Source of the DNA: Cotesia glomerata
Taxonomy: Eukaryota; Arthropoda; Insecta; Hymenoptera; Braconidae
Direction of reading: 5' to 3'
NCBI RefSeq assembly: GCF_020080835.1
Contig: NC_058164.1
Location: 26,141,270 to 26,205,269 of the forward strand
DNA length: 64,000 nt
In this document: positions 48,589 to 58,590 of the stretch, piece by piece
Numbering within the stretch: position 1 is the stretch's first letter
Layout of the letters: every line of letters begins with the position of its first letter
The notes under the pieces: model-generated
What the model was told of the DNA's origin: nothing
Databases searched by the model: none
The model's input: the letters and a program-made list of their open reading frames with translations, nothing else
Translations under genes and position numbers: made by a program

Positions 48589-49198
48589 AATATATAAAAA
48601 ATTGATGTGGGTACTCAAATGAAAGGTCTTAATAAGTATAACATCAGGATGAGCTTATATCTTTAAAAATGTCAATATTTCACAAGATATTTGTCAAATT
48701 GAACTATACTTTCTTTTCTATTAAGGTTTTTAAAAATATAAGGTCATCCTGATGTTACATTCATCAAGAGCTTTCATTTGAGTACCCACATGCATTTTTG
48801 ATATATTTTTCATATATACATATATATTATATATATTTATAAATATATTTAAATATATGAAAAATTGATGTGGGTACTCAAATGAAAGGTCTTAATGAGT
48901 ATAACATCGGAATGAGCTTATATCTTTAAAAATGTCAATATTTTAAAAGATACAAGGCCATTTCTCAATTATGTATCTAAAGATAGAGGATTTTCGAATG
49001 AAGCCTAAATATTTATCATAATAAATAATATGAAACCTTGAAAAAGCAGAAATTTTATCATATAACTATCCTTAAGACAAAATTTTTCTTATTCTCTTAA
49101 TAATATATATTAAGAGCAAAAATTTATCAATAAACTTTTTTTTTTACAGCGAAAAAGACCGTGTTACAACGCGCACCATTAAAACCCGTATGGATTAA
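46344..49198 (+). CDS. PSMB3: proteasome subunit beta type-3
   Basis: Exons 46344-46346 (only the ATG), 47261-47826 and 49150-49198; 618 nt, giving 205 aa, the usual length for this subunit. Splicing gives MSILAYNGG at the start and IEKDRVTTRTIKTRMD at the end, as in animal beta-3. Characteristic segments include GGAIIAMKGKNCVAIAADRR and FRLNLYELKENR. Beta-3 is one of the inactive beta subunits: it has no propeptide and no N-terminal catalytic Thr, and it helps form the outer face of the 20S beta ring. Coding G/C is far higher than that of the surrounding introns. Intron 1 (914 nt) is extremely A/T-rich. Intron 2 (1323 nt) contains array E of palindromic units. No defects are visible. Confidence 0.97.
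47870..49015. repeat. array E of self-palindromic units inside PSMB3 intron 2 (4 units)
   Basis: Four units with the same arms as array A. The flank ATCTAAAGATAGAGGATTTTCGAATG at the right is the complement of the left flank of arrays B and C, so this copy is inverted. Two adjacent units (about 48290-48430 and 48590-48730) are almost identical. A (TA)n run fills the core at about 48515-48585. Confidence 0.8.
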
Positions 49199-49600
49199 TC
49201 AATTTAAATTAATAAAATATTAATAAGAAGTGCTGGAAATGTTGGAGATTTTTCATTAATAAATAAATTTAAAAATGAAAAAAATACTATGAATTAATTT
49301 ATTAATTCCACAAATCCTACTTTAATTATAAGAAACACTGAAAATAAAATTTTTAAAGTTAAATCAAAAGTTTTAATCTTGTAGAAATTTTTATTTAAAA
49401 TTAAATTTATGAAGGTCGAATTAATATAAGAAATTTTCAAGGGTTCCAAATTAAGTATTAAACAATTTAAAAATAATATATTTAACAGTACATAAATATT
49501 TATTTATATTCAAAAATACATAAACTATACAATAAATTACAAATCACTTTCAATAAAATAAATTACTCTATAGACTAAAAAAAAAAAAAACACTATATAT
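49199..49600. other. convergent 3' region of PSMB3 and the ankyrin gene
   Basis: A/T-rich with several AATAAA motifs on both strands, suitable for poly(A) signals. Nothing else is seen. Confidence 0.4.
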
Positions 49601-49873
49601 CTCCAAACGCGTTAATAAAATTTTCCAAATCATCATTATTCAAAAACTCAACAATATATATAAATTAACGCATATGGCAGCGGTACAGCTTCTCTGAGCT
49701 TGGATACTTTATCTAATTTTTTCAAAAGTTCTGATTGTCTCCGACAAAATTTAATTCTCTTGGAGATCATACACTTAAAATAACAATATTTAGTCTCTCG
49801 ATACCCACCCAAAAAATAATTATACCTCTCCAATAAATCCTCATCCCTAACCAATAATCTAAATTTTTTATCA

Positions 49874-50226
49874 CTAGAATTTAAGTTACGCGCGCAAGCG
49901 CGCGCCTCATATTTATTGTCACGATATATTTGTATGTCGTTTATGTATATTATATTCACTTTCAACCAATCAGAATGAGAATAATTATTTTCGACCAATC
50001 ACATCACGAATAGATTGGTTTCACATACATTTCATCTCAATTTTATTATGGGACTAGAATTCAAATTTGCGCGCGCCTCATATTTATGGTCATGATATAT
50101 TTATGTGTAGTTTATGTATATTATATTCACTTTCAACCAATCAGAATGAGAATAAATATTTTCAACCAATCACATCACGAATAGATTGGTTTCACATACA
50201 TTTTATCTCAATTTTATTTTTTATCA
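49874..50226 (-). mobile_element. two head-to-tail Helitron-like units inside the ankyrin gene
   Basis: The unit boundaries meet at 50053/50054, where CTAG is followed directly by TCCCATAATAAAATTGAG (minus strand). The inner unit has lost one half of its GCGCGC hairpin. Joining the flanks between A (50227) and T (49873) restores the ankyrin reading frame (AFDDKKF), which fixes the insertion site. Confidence 0.75.
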
Positions 50227-51151
50227 TCAAAAGCTTGAACCAAAAAATCATACAAGCTCATAATTTTATCACTGAGTTCAATACAATCTCTCTTTAACCT
50301 CCCATCAATAAAATCACTTTGATAACTATGAACAAATGTCCTAACATCTTTATCACAGAGAGCCAATTCATCCATTAATTTAATTTCATCTTTAAGAACA
50401 GGCAGCCCAAAAGTCCTCCTATTAATCAAATCCTGAAGAATTAACTGCGAACAATCCCTTCTTTGTTGCCGAAGCATTTCCCTAAACTGCTCTGTGTTTT
50501 GATGACCAACATGCACGTCATTAATGCGCAAATAATTCTCCGAATTTTCATCAACTGGCAGCGTCGCATAATACAAAGCCTTGGACAAAGACATGTAAGT
50601 GTACTCAGGCAACAAATACCGCAATATATTACTGCAACTTCTATAAGCCGCCATGTTTACCAAAAACGTCGAAGGATCATTGTTAATTAACGCGTACTTG
50701 TCAGCCCCGGCTTCTAAAAAAGACATTACAGCTAAGCCCTGCTCCATCCCCCTTACTTGCCCATTTTCTTTTGAATCGTACCTATAACCTCTAAATTTTT
50801 TCGGGTCTAAAAGATAATGAGTCACCGGCACTCCATCATCATCGCGATGATTCACCAAATCAGGATCATCAAAGCGAATCATGAAGGGTGCAATGTCACA
50901 ATAGTCCCTTTCAATGGCGTACATAGGTAATGTTTTGTTCGTGCAACTTATTGTACGCACACTTAAATCCGCCTGACCTGACAAGTATTCCGTTAGAAAA
51001 TTATTTTGGTAGATAATAGCGAACGTTATCAGCGAAATTTTGTCCCCGAAATCGGGACACCAGCTTTGGGTCTTTAAAGAGTTTAATAAACATTTCTCGG
51101 CCAATCTCCGCGTTGATATTCGCATTAGCTTTCAGTAACACGTTCATTTTT

Positions 51152-52020
51152 AACTTCCCGCTAAGAAAATTCAAGATTTTCAAAAATCGGGAAGTTATTG
51201 TTTTCACCCAGTTTTGCAAAAATCGAGTTTTCATCAGATCTCGACGTTTGAAGGTCACAGGAAGCTTCCCTGACTATCCCCGCGAGGTTGTCACGGTGTC
51301 TGTATGTATGTGTGTGTGTGTGAAAGTATGTGAACCGCTTATAACTTTTGAACGGCTCGACCGATTTCATCGCGGTTGGTGCCATTCGAAAGGGCTTGAC
51401 CAAACTTAGATTTTGAAAACTATTTGGACCGATTCAGATCAATAGATTTTGAGAAATCTTCAAAAAACTGAAAAAAAAATTTTTTTCAAATGTGGTTTTT
51501 TTGGAATAACTTTTAAACGGCTTAAAGGTTCAATTCCAAAAACTAATTAGCTCTTAACCTCAAAAAACCACGTCGATCGCCACCAGTCCGGTCAAAATCG
51601 GTTGATTCGTTCGAGAGATATCGTGAACGAAAGAAAACCGAAAAAAGTGTTTTTTTTCGGAATAACTCCGAAATTCCAAGCGCGATCAATTCAAAATTTG
51701 AGATTATTTGTGAGGCTTGAAAAACTGCGTCGAATGCTTCTAACCGCGTAAAAATCGGTTTATTCATTTAAAAGTTATTGCGGTTTAAAAATTCAAAAAA
51801 TAGTGTCTTATCAAATCTCTATCAGACTTTTGAGCTCGAAGAGCTTTAAAGGATAGGAAAGCAATCTCTTTGAGCTCGGAGAGCTCAAAATAACCCATAA
51901 ATTGTATTTTTGAGCTCGAAGAGCTCAAAACGTCATTGGTGCAATTTTAAGCGCCTAAGTATGGAATTAGCGGGAAGTTGCAGGGATGGCTTCAGGGTCA
52001 ACCGTTTTCCTAATTTTTTC
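51152..52020 (+). mobile_element. AACTTCCCGC-family element inside the ankyrin gene
   Basis: Full copy from AACTTCCCGCTAAG through a short TG microsatellite and the GAGCTC palindromes to TTAGCGGGAAGTTGCAGGGA and the tail AACCGTTTTCCTAATTTTTT. It separates the N-terminal ankyrin piece from the rest of that gene. Open frames in it are shared with other copies only as repeat sequence. Confidence 0.8.
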
Positions 52021-52199
52021 TTTTTGGTGCTTTCTTTCGGTGTTGACTAGACCTCCGCGCTTAAAATAGTGACTTTTTTGCTCGATATTTTAATAAAAAT
52101 TTTATATCTCTGATCCTACTTTCTTTTATGGCTTGGTACAAAATTAAACTCTCATCCAAGACAGAAGAATTTGATGAACTCTCCATTTTTTCACTAATA

Positions 52200-53060
52200 A
52201 TAAATTTAATTCGTTAATATTAATTTAGATTCAAAAATTTTAATAAACTTTTATTAAACTTACCTGAAAGATATATTGAATAATTTTTATAGAAAAAGAT
52301 AAATATGTTTATCTCCCTTGTATTTAATATTCGACTTGGCCCGTTTTAAATTTTTTGTTAGATCTGTATTTACAAATTTAACTATACCTAATTAAACATT
52401 TAAGTTTTATGAGTTTAATATATTATTGAAAATATAATTAATATTTTTGTTTTTTGAGTATATTGTTAAGTCAAAAATAAAACTTACCTTCTTTTGTTTA
52501 CCAAATGAACCTATAGGGTGTTTACGCTATATACCTAAAAACTGTGTAATTTGCAGCAATAGTTTTCCACAGTATAAACTATAGTTCTACCCTCTATGAA
52601 AATTACTATAAGTAGTCAAAAAAATTTTTTAATTTTATTATTTTTCATAATAATAAAATAGTTTTATTTTTTAAATTTAAAACTATTTTTTTTTTTTTTT
52701 CAAAAAAGTACATTTAAAAACAAAAATAAAAAAAAAACATCTTGATAAAATGAATTGAAAAAAAAAAAATCTTTTTTTTTTGAGTAAAAAATTTTGAAAA
52801 AATTTTTTTTATAGGGTTAAAAAAAAATAAAAAAAGTAGTGTAAAATGCGAAAAATGAACCGATAATAAATTCACTAACTTATAATTGAGTATACTTACT
52901 ATTTACATTATCTAATTACTTCTACTTAATTTTAATTATTCTAATTAAACTTCAATAATAATAATAATTATTGAAAAAGATTACATAAGGAAACAAGTTG
53001 TTTGTTCTATTACAATTTATAATACTGGTAAGTTACTTCTCTTCAGCGGTACTGAGTAAT
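52200..53060. other. intergenic between ankyrin gene and first cyclotransferase
   Basis: Poly(A)/poly(T)-rich. On the minus strand, donors CTTTCAG-GTAAG (about 52262) and AGAAG-GTAAG (about 52489) suggest leader exons of the ankyrin gene. On the plus strand an initiator-like TCAGTCG lies at 53060. No other gene. Confidence 0.4.
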
Positions 53061-53160
53061 CAGTCGATTGCAAGCTATCGTGACCGTTCTATTCAAGATA
53101 ACTTCTTATTTATATATTTATACTGCATTTTATAATATTGTTAGTATGAATCTAACCGCA

Positions 53161-53898
53161 ATGGCTGGCACTTTGCTTTACTTTGCGTATGGAAGTAATT
53201 TGCTCGAATCTCGGTTACATATCGCTAATCCTAACGCGACTTTTTTTGACATTGCGCGCTTAGAGGTAAGAAAATAAATTATTTTAAAAATTAAACTATC
53301 AAAAAGATTCCAACAAAAAATTGTAAGCAAGAATAATTTTTTTTTAAACTAATAAAAATTGAAAATATTAATTTTGGTGTACGCTGGGCTCGAACCCGGT
53401 TCCAATGCTTCGGTAAGCAAGGGCCGGATTCGATAAGCTACTAAGAATTTTTAAGACTAGTTTTTATCACAAAAAACTATCATTTTATTAAATTACTCAA
53501 CTTTAAGGACTATAGAATCGACTTTGTGGGAAATTCTAAAGTATGGAGCGGTTCTGTGGGAACAATAGTTGAACTTCCAGGTTCTCACGTCTGGGGCGTG
53601 ATCTGGGAATTACCCGCCAGCGAAATATCGAACCTAGATCGCCAAGAAGGTGTTCATACTGGAAAATACAAAGCTTTTAATGTTAATGTCACGACACCCG
53701 ATGGGGAAATTTTTGAGTGTCGCACTTACAAGCAGAGTTTAGATCCTGAAGAAATTGTTGAGCTTGATCAGCTTCCGGATGATCGCTTACCATCTGTATC
53801 TTACATGTAAGCTTTTATAATACATTTTTTTTAATTATTAAAAAAAATGTTTGGAAAATCCAAAAGTGCACGACTCATAATGCTCATTTAATTATGAA

Positions 53899-53930
<32 letters not shown>

Positions 53931-54653
53931 CAAGTTGTTCAAAATTCGCCCCTGGTGGAATAAATGTACATAATATCTATAGATATAAATATATCACCAT
54001 CCATGTTAATTTTACGTGGATATATATAGATATACAGTCTTGTAGTTTTCGTTTTTTATTAATTGTAATTAAACGACACTGAATTAATTAGCCATTCGCA
54101 TTCGGTGACCTACAATGGTCACTAAGAATTAAAAAAAAAAAAAAAATTAACTCAAATGATGGATTTTTTCACAAGTTACGGTGTTTCCGGAGTTTCATAC
54201 ATGACGGACAGGAAAATTTTTTGACCTATTTTGATGTTTTTTTCCGTTTCTATTGCACTAAATCAATTTTTAAAAAATATGGAATTAATCTCCATTAAAT
54301 TATCTCGACAATAGTATGCAAAATATCTTGATTCCGTGAACTAACAAGACTATAATAATAAAAATAGTTGCCAAAATGAAGCGAAAAAAATTTTTCGATC
54401 GTAAAGGACTCTCTGATGCTTCGCATCATGAGTCGTGCAATATTTGGTAAAAGAATTCTTTTTATAAAAATTATTAAAACTTTTACAAATATTTTTAACT
54501 TCCCGCTAAGAAAATCGAAGATTTTCAAAAATCGGGAAGTTATTGTTTTCACCCCGTTTTGCAAAAATCGAGTTTTCATCAGATCTCAACGTTTTAAGGT
54601 CACAGGAAGCTTCCCTGACTATCCCTGCGAGGTTGTCACGGTGTCTGTATGTA

Positions 54654-54729
<76 letters not shown>

Positions 54730-56556
54730 TATGTGAACCGCTTATAACTTTTGAACGGCTTGACCGATTTTATCGCGGTTGGTGCCATTCGAAAGGGCTT
54801 GACCAAACTTAGATTTTGAAAACTATTTGGACCGATTCAGATCAATAGATTTTGAGAAATCTTCAAAAAACTGAAAAAAAAAATTTTTTTCAAATGTGGT
54901 TTTTTTGGAATAACTTTTAAACGGCTTGAAGGTTCAATTCCAAAAACTAATCAGCTGTTAACCTCAAAAAACCACGTCAATCGCCACCAGTCCGGTCAAA
55001 ATCAGTTGATTCGTTCGAGAGATATCGTGAACGAAAGAAAACCGAAAAAAGTGTTTTTTTCGGAATAACTCTGAAATTCCTAGCGCGATCAATTTAAAAT
55101 TTGAGTTTCTTTGTGAGGCTTAAAAAACTGCGTCGAATGCTGCCAACCATGTGAAAATCAATTTATTCATTCAAAAGTTATTGCGGTTTAAAAATTCAAA
55201 AAATAGTGTCTTATCAAATCTCTATCAGACTTTTGAGCTCGAAGAGCTCAAAAGCATAGGAAAGCTATCTCTTTGAGCTCGGAGAGCTCAAAATAACCCA
55301 TAAATTGTATTTTTAAGCTCGAAGAGCTCAAAAACGTCATTGGTGCAATTTTAAGCGCCTAAATATGGAATTAGCGGGAAGTTGCAGGGATGGCCTTCAG
55401 GCCCTCGCGGTTTTTGAAATACCGTAAATTTTCGGTATTAATGCGTTTACTGTAAATTTACCGTTATAATTCTGAAATAATACGGTATTTCTGTGGTCAT
55501 TTTGGCCAGTTTTTTTACTATAGTTATGCAGCATTTCTACCGTACTTTTGCTGCAAAGTTCAGAAATAATACTATAAAATTACTGTAAAACTCTAGAACT
55601 TTTACCGTAAAAAATCTATGTATTAACTATAATATAACTATAATTTTAAAGTAATAAAATGGTAGTTCTACGGTAAAAATACCAAAAATATACTATAATT
55701 TTGTCGCATTTATACTGATATGATTAAAGATATAATGCTTTCTACCGTAAGATGGACGGCTGTGTTTATTACTCGGTGAGTCTTATTAGGTGACTGAGTA
55801 ATTAGATATGGATAGTGTCTCTGATAGCTCAACTGGTAGAACCTTCGGCGCGTAACTAAATGATCTGAGTTCGAATCCCGGTCTAGACTAAAAAAAATTA
55901 ATAATAATAATAACAATCGAGAAATTAGTTTATCAACCTCTTAAAAATAATTCACGATAATTTATAATATTATAAAAAAAAATTTCAAGCTATTGAATAA
56001 TAGTAGTAAAGCAGCATATTTTTGGTATTTTGCCGGTAATAGAAAGTAGGGATCTTCTTTTCCGGCTTTTTGCTGCAATAATGCCGCAGATATACAGTAA
56101 ATATGCGGTATATTTACGGTTTAAATGCTGTAAATATACCGTAACTTTTCTATTGTATTGCCATAAATATTCTGAATTTATTTCGTAATTTTTTCATAAT
56201 AATTCGACAAAAAAACTGGCTAAAATAACTGAAGTATTACGGTAAAAATACAGCATTTATATCGTATAAATACCGAATCTTTACGGCATTTCCAAAACCG
56301 TGAGGGCCGGGTCAACCGTTTTCCTAATTTTTTTTTTTATAATAATTATAAATTTAATTATTTGAACAGGAAAGTAATAATAAAAGGCGCGAAGGAAAAA
56401 AAATTACCTGAAGAATATATTAAATTTTTAGAAAGTATTAAATTTAATCCTGAAGGTACTCATATGCCTAAAGGGTAAGTTTTATATTTTAAAAAATTAT
56501 TATTTAATTTTTTAAATAATTTAATTATTTTCAGATTGGATGTCTGTGATTTGTAA
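53161..56556 (+). CDS. gamma-glutamylcyclotransferase-like protein 1 (176 aa)
   Basis: Exons 53161-53265, 53508-53806, 56370-56474 and 56535-56556; 531 nt. The substrate loop YFAYGSNLL is at residues 7-15. The acidic residue in LDRQEGV corresponds to the catalytic Glu of GGCT (Glu98 in human). The family releases 5-oxoproline from gamma-glutamyl dipeptides in glutathione turnover, in the cytosol. ATG 53161 is chosen because it gives exactly the 35-codon first exon of the paralog downstream. In-frame ATGs at 53146 and 53068 would add a hydrophobic N-terminus, but 53068 lies only 8 nt from an initiator-like TCAGT. The last exon is tiny (7 codons). Intron 3 is swollen by nested mobile elements (54497-56338), and intron 1 carries a tRNA-like repeat. 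Confidence 0.92.
53380..53452 (-). repeat. tRNA-like (B-box) element
   Basis: A relative of the sequence at 12311-12384 (shared GTACGCTGGGCTCGAACCCG on the plus strand) inside intron 1 of the cyclotransferase. Arms are degenerate; a repeat, not a functional tRNA. Confidence 0.45.
53820..54490. other. cyclotransferase 1 intron 3, left part
   Basis: A/T-rich with two poly(A) runs (about 53905-53930 and 54130-54146). No family assigned. Confidence 0.4.
55400..56308. mobile_element. GGCCCTCRCGG-ended TIR element
   Basis: Ends GGCCCTCGCGGTTTT and AAAACCGTGAGGGCC are inverted. Subterminal regions are rich in TACCGTAA and TTACGGTA words on both sides. It is inserted exactly within the tail of the surrounding element (CTTCA / GGGTCAACC) with no visible target duplication. 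A SINE-like piece with a tRNA-like region (55735-55889) is nested inside it. Confidence 0.7.
55816..55889 (+). repeat. tRNA-like element (tRNA-Thr-like anticodon arm)
   Basis: D-arm GCTCAACTGGTAGAAC, loop region GGCGCGTAACT resembling a CGT anticodon, and T-arm with GTTCGAATCCC. The acceptor and anticodon stems are imperfect. It is preceded by TACCGTAAGATGGACGG as at 3914, so this is a SINE-like family. Confidence 0.5.
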
Positions 56557-56559
56557 CAA

Positions 56560-57280
56560 TCGAATTTGGCTCTATAATAATTATATTGATTTAATAAATG
56601 GATTGTCAATTGGAAAATATTTTAAATTAAAAAATATAAAATTAAAATTAATTAAATTTAATAAATTAAAATTAATTAAATTTTATAAATTAAAATTAAT
56701 TAAATTTAATAAATTAAATTAATTAAATTAAATAAATTAAATTAATACTTTAAAATTAGTAGAAAAAAATTAAAAATTTTTTAATTAAATTATATTATAA
56801 AAAATTTAATTTATTCTTAAAAATTTTGTTTTAAAACTAAAAATAATTATTCTGATAAATAAAAAATATTCTATCACTAAAAATAACTTTAATATTCATA
56901 ATTACAGTTGCCTACCTTGAAAAATAATTCATTCTAATTATATATACGTTGAATAATTTTTTTCCTTACCCCACAAAACTTTAAACTATGTACTTAGTAA
57001 ATTATTATAATTAGTATAATTATCTTGTCAAGAATTTCGTACATGATTAGGTAGCTGCTAGATAATTTACTAGTAAGTTGTAGAATATTGTATATAGAGC
57101 GTCGGCTTAGTTTTTTTTTCCGCATTATTTTCTCTGTTAGCTCATTATTGCAATAAATTATCATAGAGTTTAATTTTTTAATTTTTTTTTTATTAAAATT
57201 CTAAAATAGCTTTAGATATTATTTTTGCAAAATAGTATAACTTAAAATAAGTGTTTGTTAAAAAATTAAAAAAACTAAAA
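56560..57280. other. intergenic between the two cyclotransferase genes
   Basis: Starts with short tandem repeats of TTAAAATTAATTAAATTTAA (about 56620-56750). The rest is A/T-rich without an assigned feature. Confidence 0.45.
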
Positions 57281-57282
57281 AC

Positions 57283-57633
57283 ACGCTTTTTATAGAAAAC
57301 CAAACTAAAAAATATAAAATAAATTTAAATTAAGAATAGTGTTAAAAATTTCAATAAATATAAATTAATAATAGTGTAAATAAAAAAAATGTATTTTATT
57401 TTAAAAAAAGCGTGAGGTGCATGGTGTCAATAGTTATAAATATTTTATTGACAGATATGAGTAGAGTGATTATCATTTTGATAATATCTTAAAAAGCACC
57501 CCACGCTTTTTTTAAAATAAAATACATTTTTTTTATTTACACTATTATTAATTTATATTTATTGAAATTTTTAACACTATTCTTAATTTAAATTTATTTT
57601 CTATTTTTTAGTTTGGTTTTCTATAAAAAGCGT
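57283..57633. repeat. long inverted repeat, arms about 135 bp
   Basis: The arm 57283-57418 (from ACACGCTTTTTATAGAAAAC to AAAAAAAGCGTGAGGTGC) pairs almost perfectly with 57495-57633 around a 75-bp spacer. A partial third copy of the right arm end follows at about 57655-57730. Confidence 0.8.
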
Positions 57634-57841
57634 GTTTTTAGTTTTTTTAAACTATTATTTATTTTTTACTTTTTAGTTTGGTTTATTTATAAAAGCGTGA
57701 TTTTTTAGTTTTTTTAAACTATTATTTGTTGATTATCAAAAATATTCAGGCGCGCAAATTACCCACGGAGAGTTACATACTGACATACTGACATACTGAC
57801 ATACAAGTGGAGGTAATAAAAAAAAAATAATTATTTATAAA

Positions 57842-58345
57842 TCCACTCTTATAATTTAGATGAAAAATATGAAAATATACACAATAAGACAAACTATTCG
57901 TAACGTGATTGGTCAAATATATCATAAGTATGAAAATATAGATAATTCCATACTAAATTCACACGCGCGCTTGCGCGCGCAACGTATACTAGTCCCATAA
58001 TAAAATTGAGTGATCCTAATATAAAATCCTAATATAAAATTGAGATGAAATGTATGTGGCATCAAACTATTCGTAACGTGATTGGTCGAATATATCATAA
58101 GCATGAAAATATATGCAAACGCTATAGTCAGGCGCGCGCTTGCGCGCGCAAATTCAAATTCTAGTCCCATAATAAAATTGAGATGAAATGTATGTGAAAC
58201 CAATTTATTCGTGATGTGATTGGTTGAAAATATTTATTCTCATTCTGATTGGTTGAAAGTGAATATAATATACATAAACTACACATAAATATATCATGAC
58301 CATAAATATGAGGCGCGCGCTTGCGCGCGCAAATTTGAATTCTAG
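57842..58345 (+). mobile_element. three head-to-tail Helitron-like units
   Basis: Units 57842-57992, 57993-58164 and 58165-58345. Each begins with TCCACTC or TCCCATAATAAAATTGAG and ends with hairpin GCGCGC-TT-GCGCGC, then CTAG. The junctions read CTAGTCCCAT, so the 3' end of one unit meets the 5' TC of the next with nothing between. The first is preceded by A and the last is followed by T, as at single insertions. Confidence 0.85.
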
Positions 58346-58348
58346 TAT

Positions 58349-58356
58349 TATAAATA
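58349..58356 (+). promoter_or_regulatory. TATA box of cyclotransferase 2
   Basis: TATAAATA lies three bases after the CTAG terminus of the third Helitron-like unit. A leader of about 200 nt follows to ATG 58591. The leader segment 58423-58500 (GCGCAGATTACCCACGGAGA and repeats of CATACTGA) is duplicated at 57748-57816, on the other side of the Helitron-like cluster. Confidence 0.55.
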
Positions 58357-58590
58357 CGGGGAATCAGAGTTCGATTTCGGAGAGCGAGCCTGAGAAACGG
58401 CTACCAGAACCAAGGAAGGCCGCAGGCGCGCAGATTACCCACGGAGAGTTACATACTGACATACTGACAAACTGACAAACAAACTGACATACAAGTGAAG
58501 CTAATATAAAGCGTGTAAAAAATTAGGTTATTTTTTAGTTTTTTGTTCAATAAATTTTGAAATAAGTCCTGTAAAATAATTATTTTTAAA

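Larger units (their letters stand above)
49617..52185 (-). pseudogene. ankyrin-repeat protein gene with PRANC/F-box-like tail, broken by two mobile elements
   Basis: The minus-strand pieces in order are as follows. (1) The N-terminus starts at ATG 52183-52185: MESSSNSSVLDESLILYQAI, with ankyrin-like DIKFLLKYRA, to a stop near 52060. (2) An AACTTCCCGC element interrupts at 51152-52020. (3) Continuation NVLLKANANINAEIG is followed by a frame change near 51005-51060 into a 50214-51125 frame with further ankyrin-like text (EAGADKYALI). (4) Two Helitron-like units interrupt at 49874-50226. (5) The reading frame resumes as FRLLVRDEDLLERYNYF to about 49650, then shifts by one base in an ATATATAT tract to VEFLNNDDLENFINAF and a stop. 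The last part resembles the F-box/PRANC end of wasp ankyrin proteins (inference). At least three frame breaks plus two insertions mean no intact product. Leader introns with good donors lie at about 52260 and 52490. Confidence 0.65.
54497..56338 (+). mobile_element. AACTTCCCGC-family element carrying a nested element
   Basis: Left end AACTTCCCGCTAAG at 54497, a long (TG)n microsatellite (about 54655-54724), GAGCTC palindromes, and TTAGCGGGAAGTTGC ending near 55386. The family tail is cut after CTTCA at 55399 and resumes as GGGTCAACCGTTTTCCTAAT at 56309, on either side of the 55400-56308 element. Confidence 0.8.

Noticed and set aside
53068..53160. Start of cyclotransferase 1 at the first in-frame ATG
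   Set aside because: It would add 31 residues not present in the paralog, and an initiator-like TCAGT at 53060 would leave almost no leader. Kept as a possible alternative isoform only.
54543..54812. Open frame with a Cys-Val repeat
   Set aside because: Translation of the (TG)n microsatellite inside the AACTTCCCGC element; the same frame appears in other copies with different repeat length.
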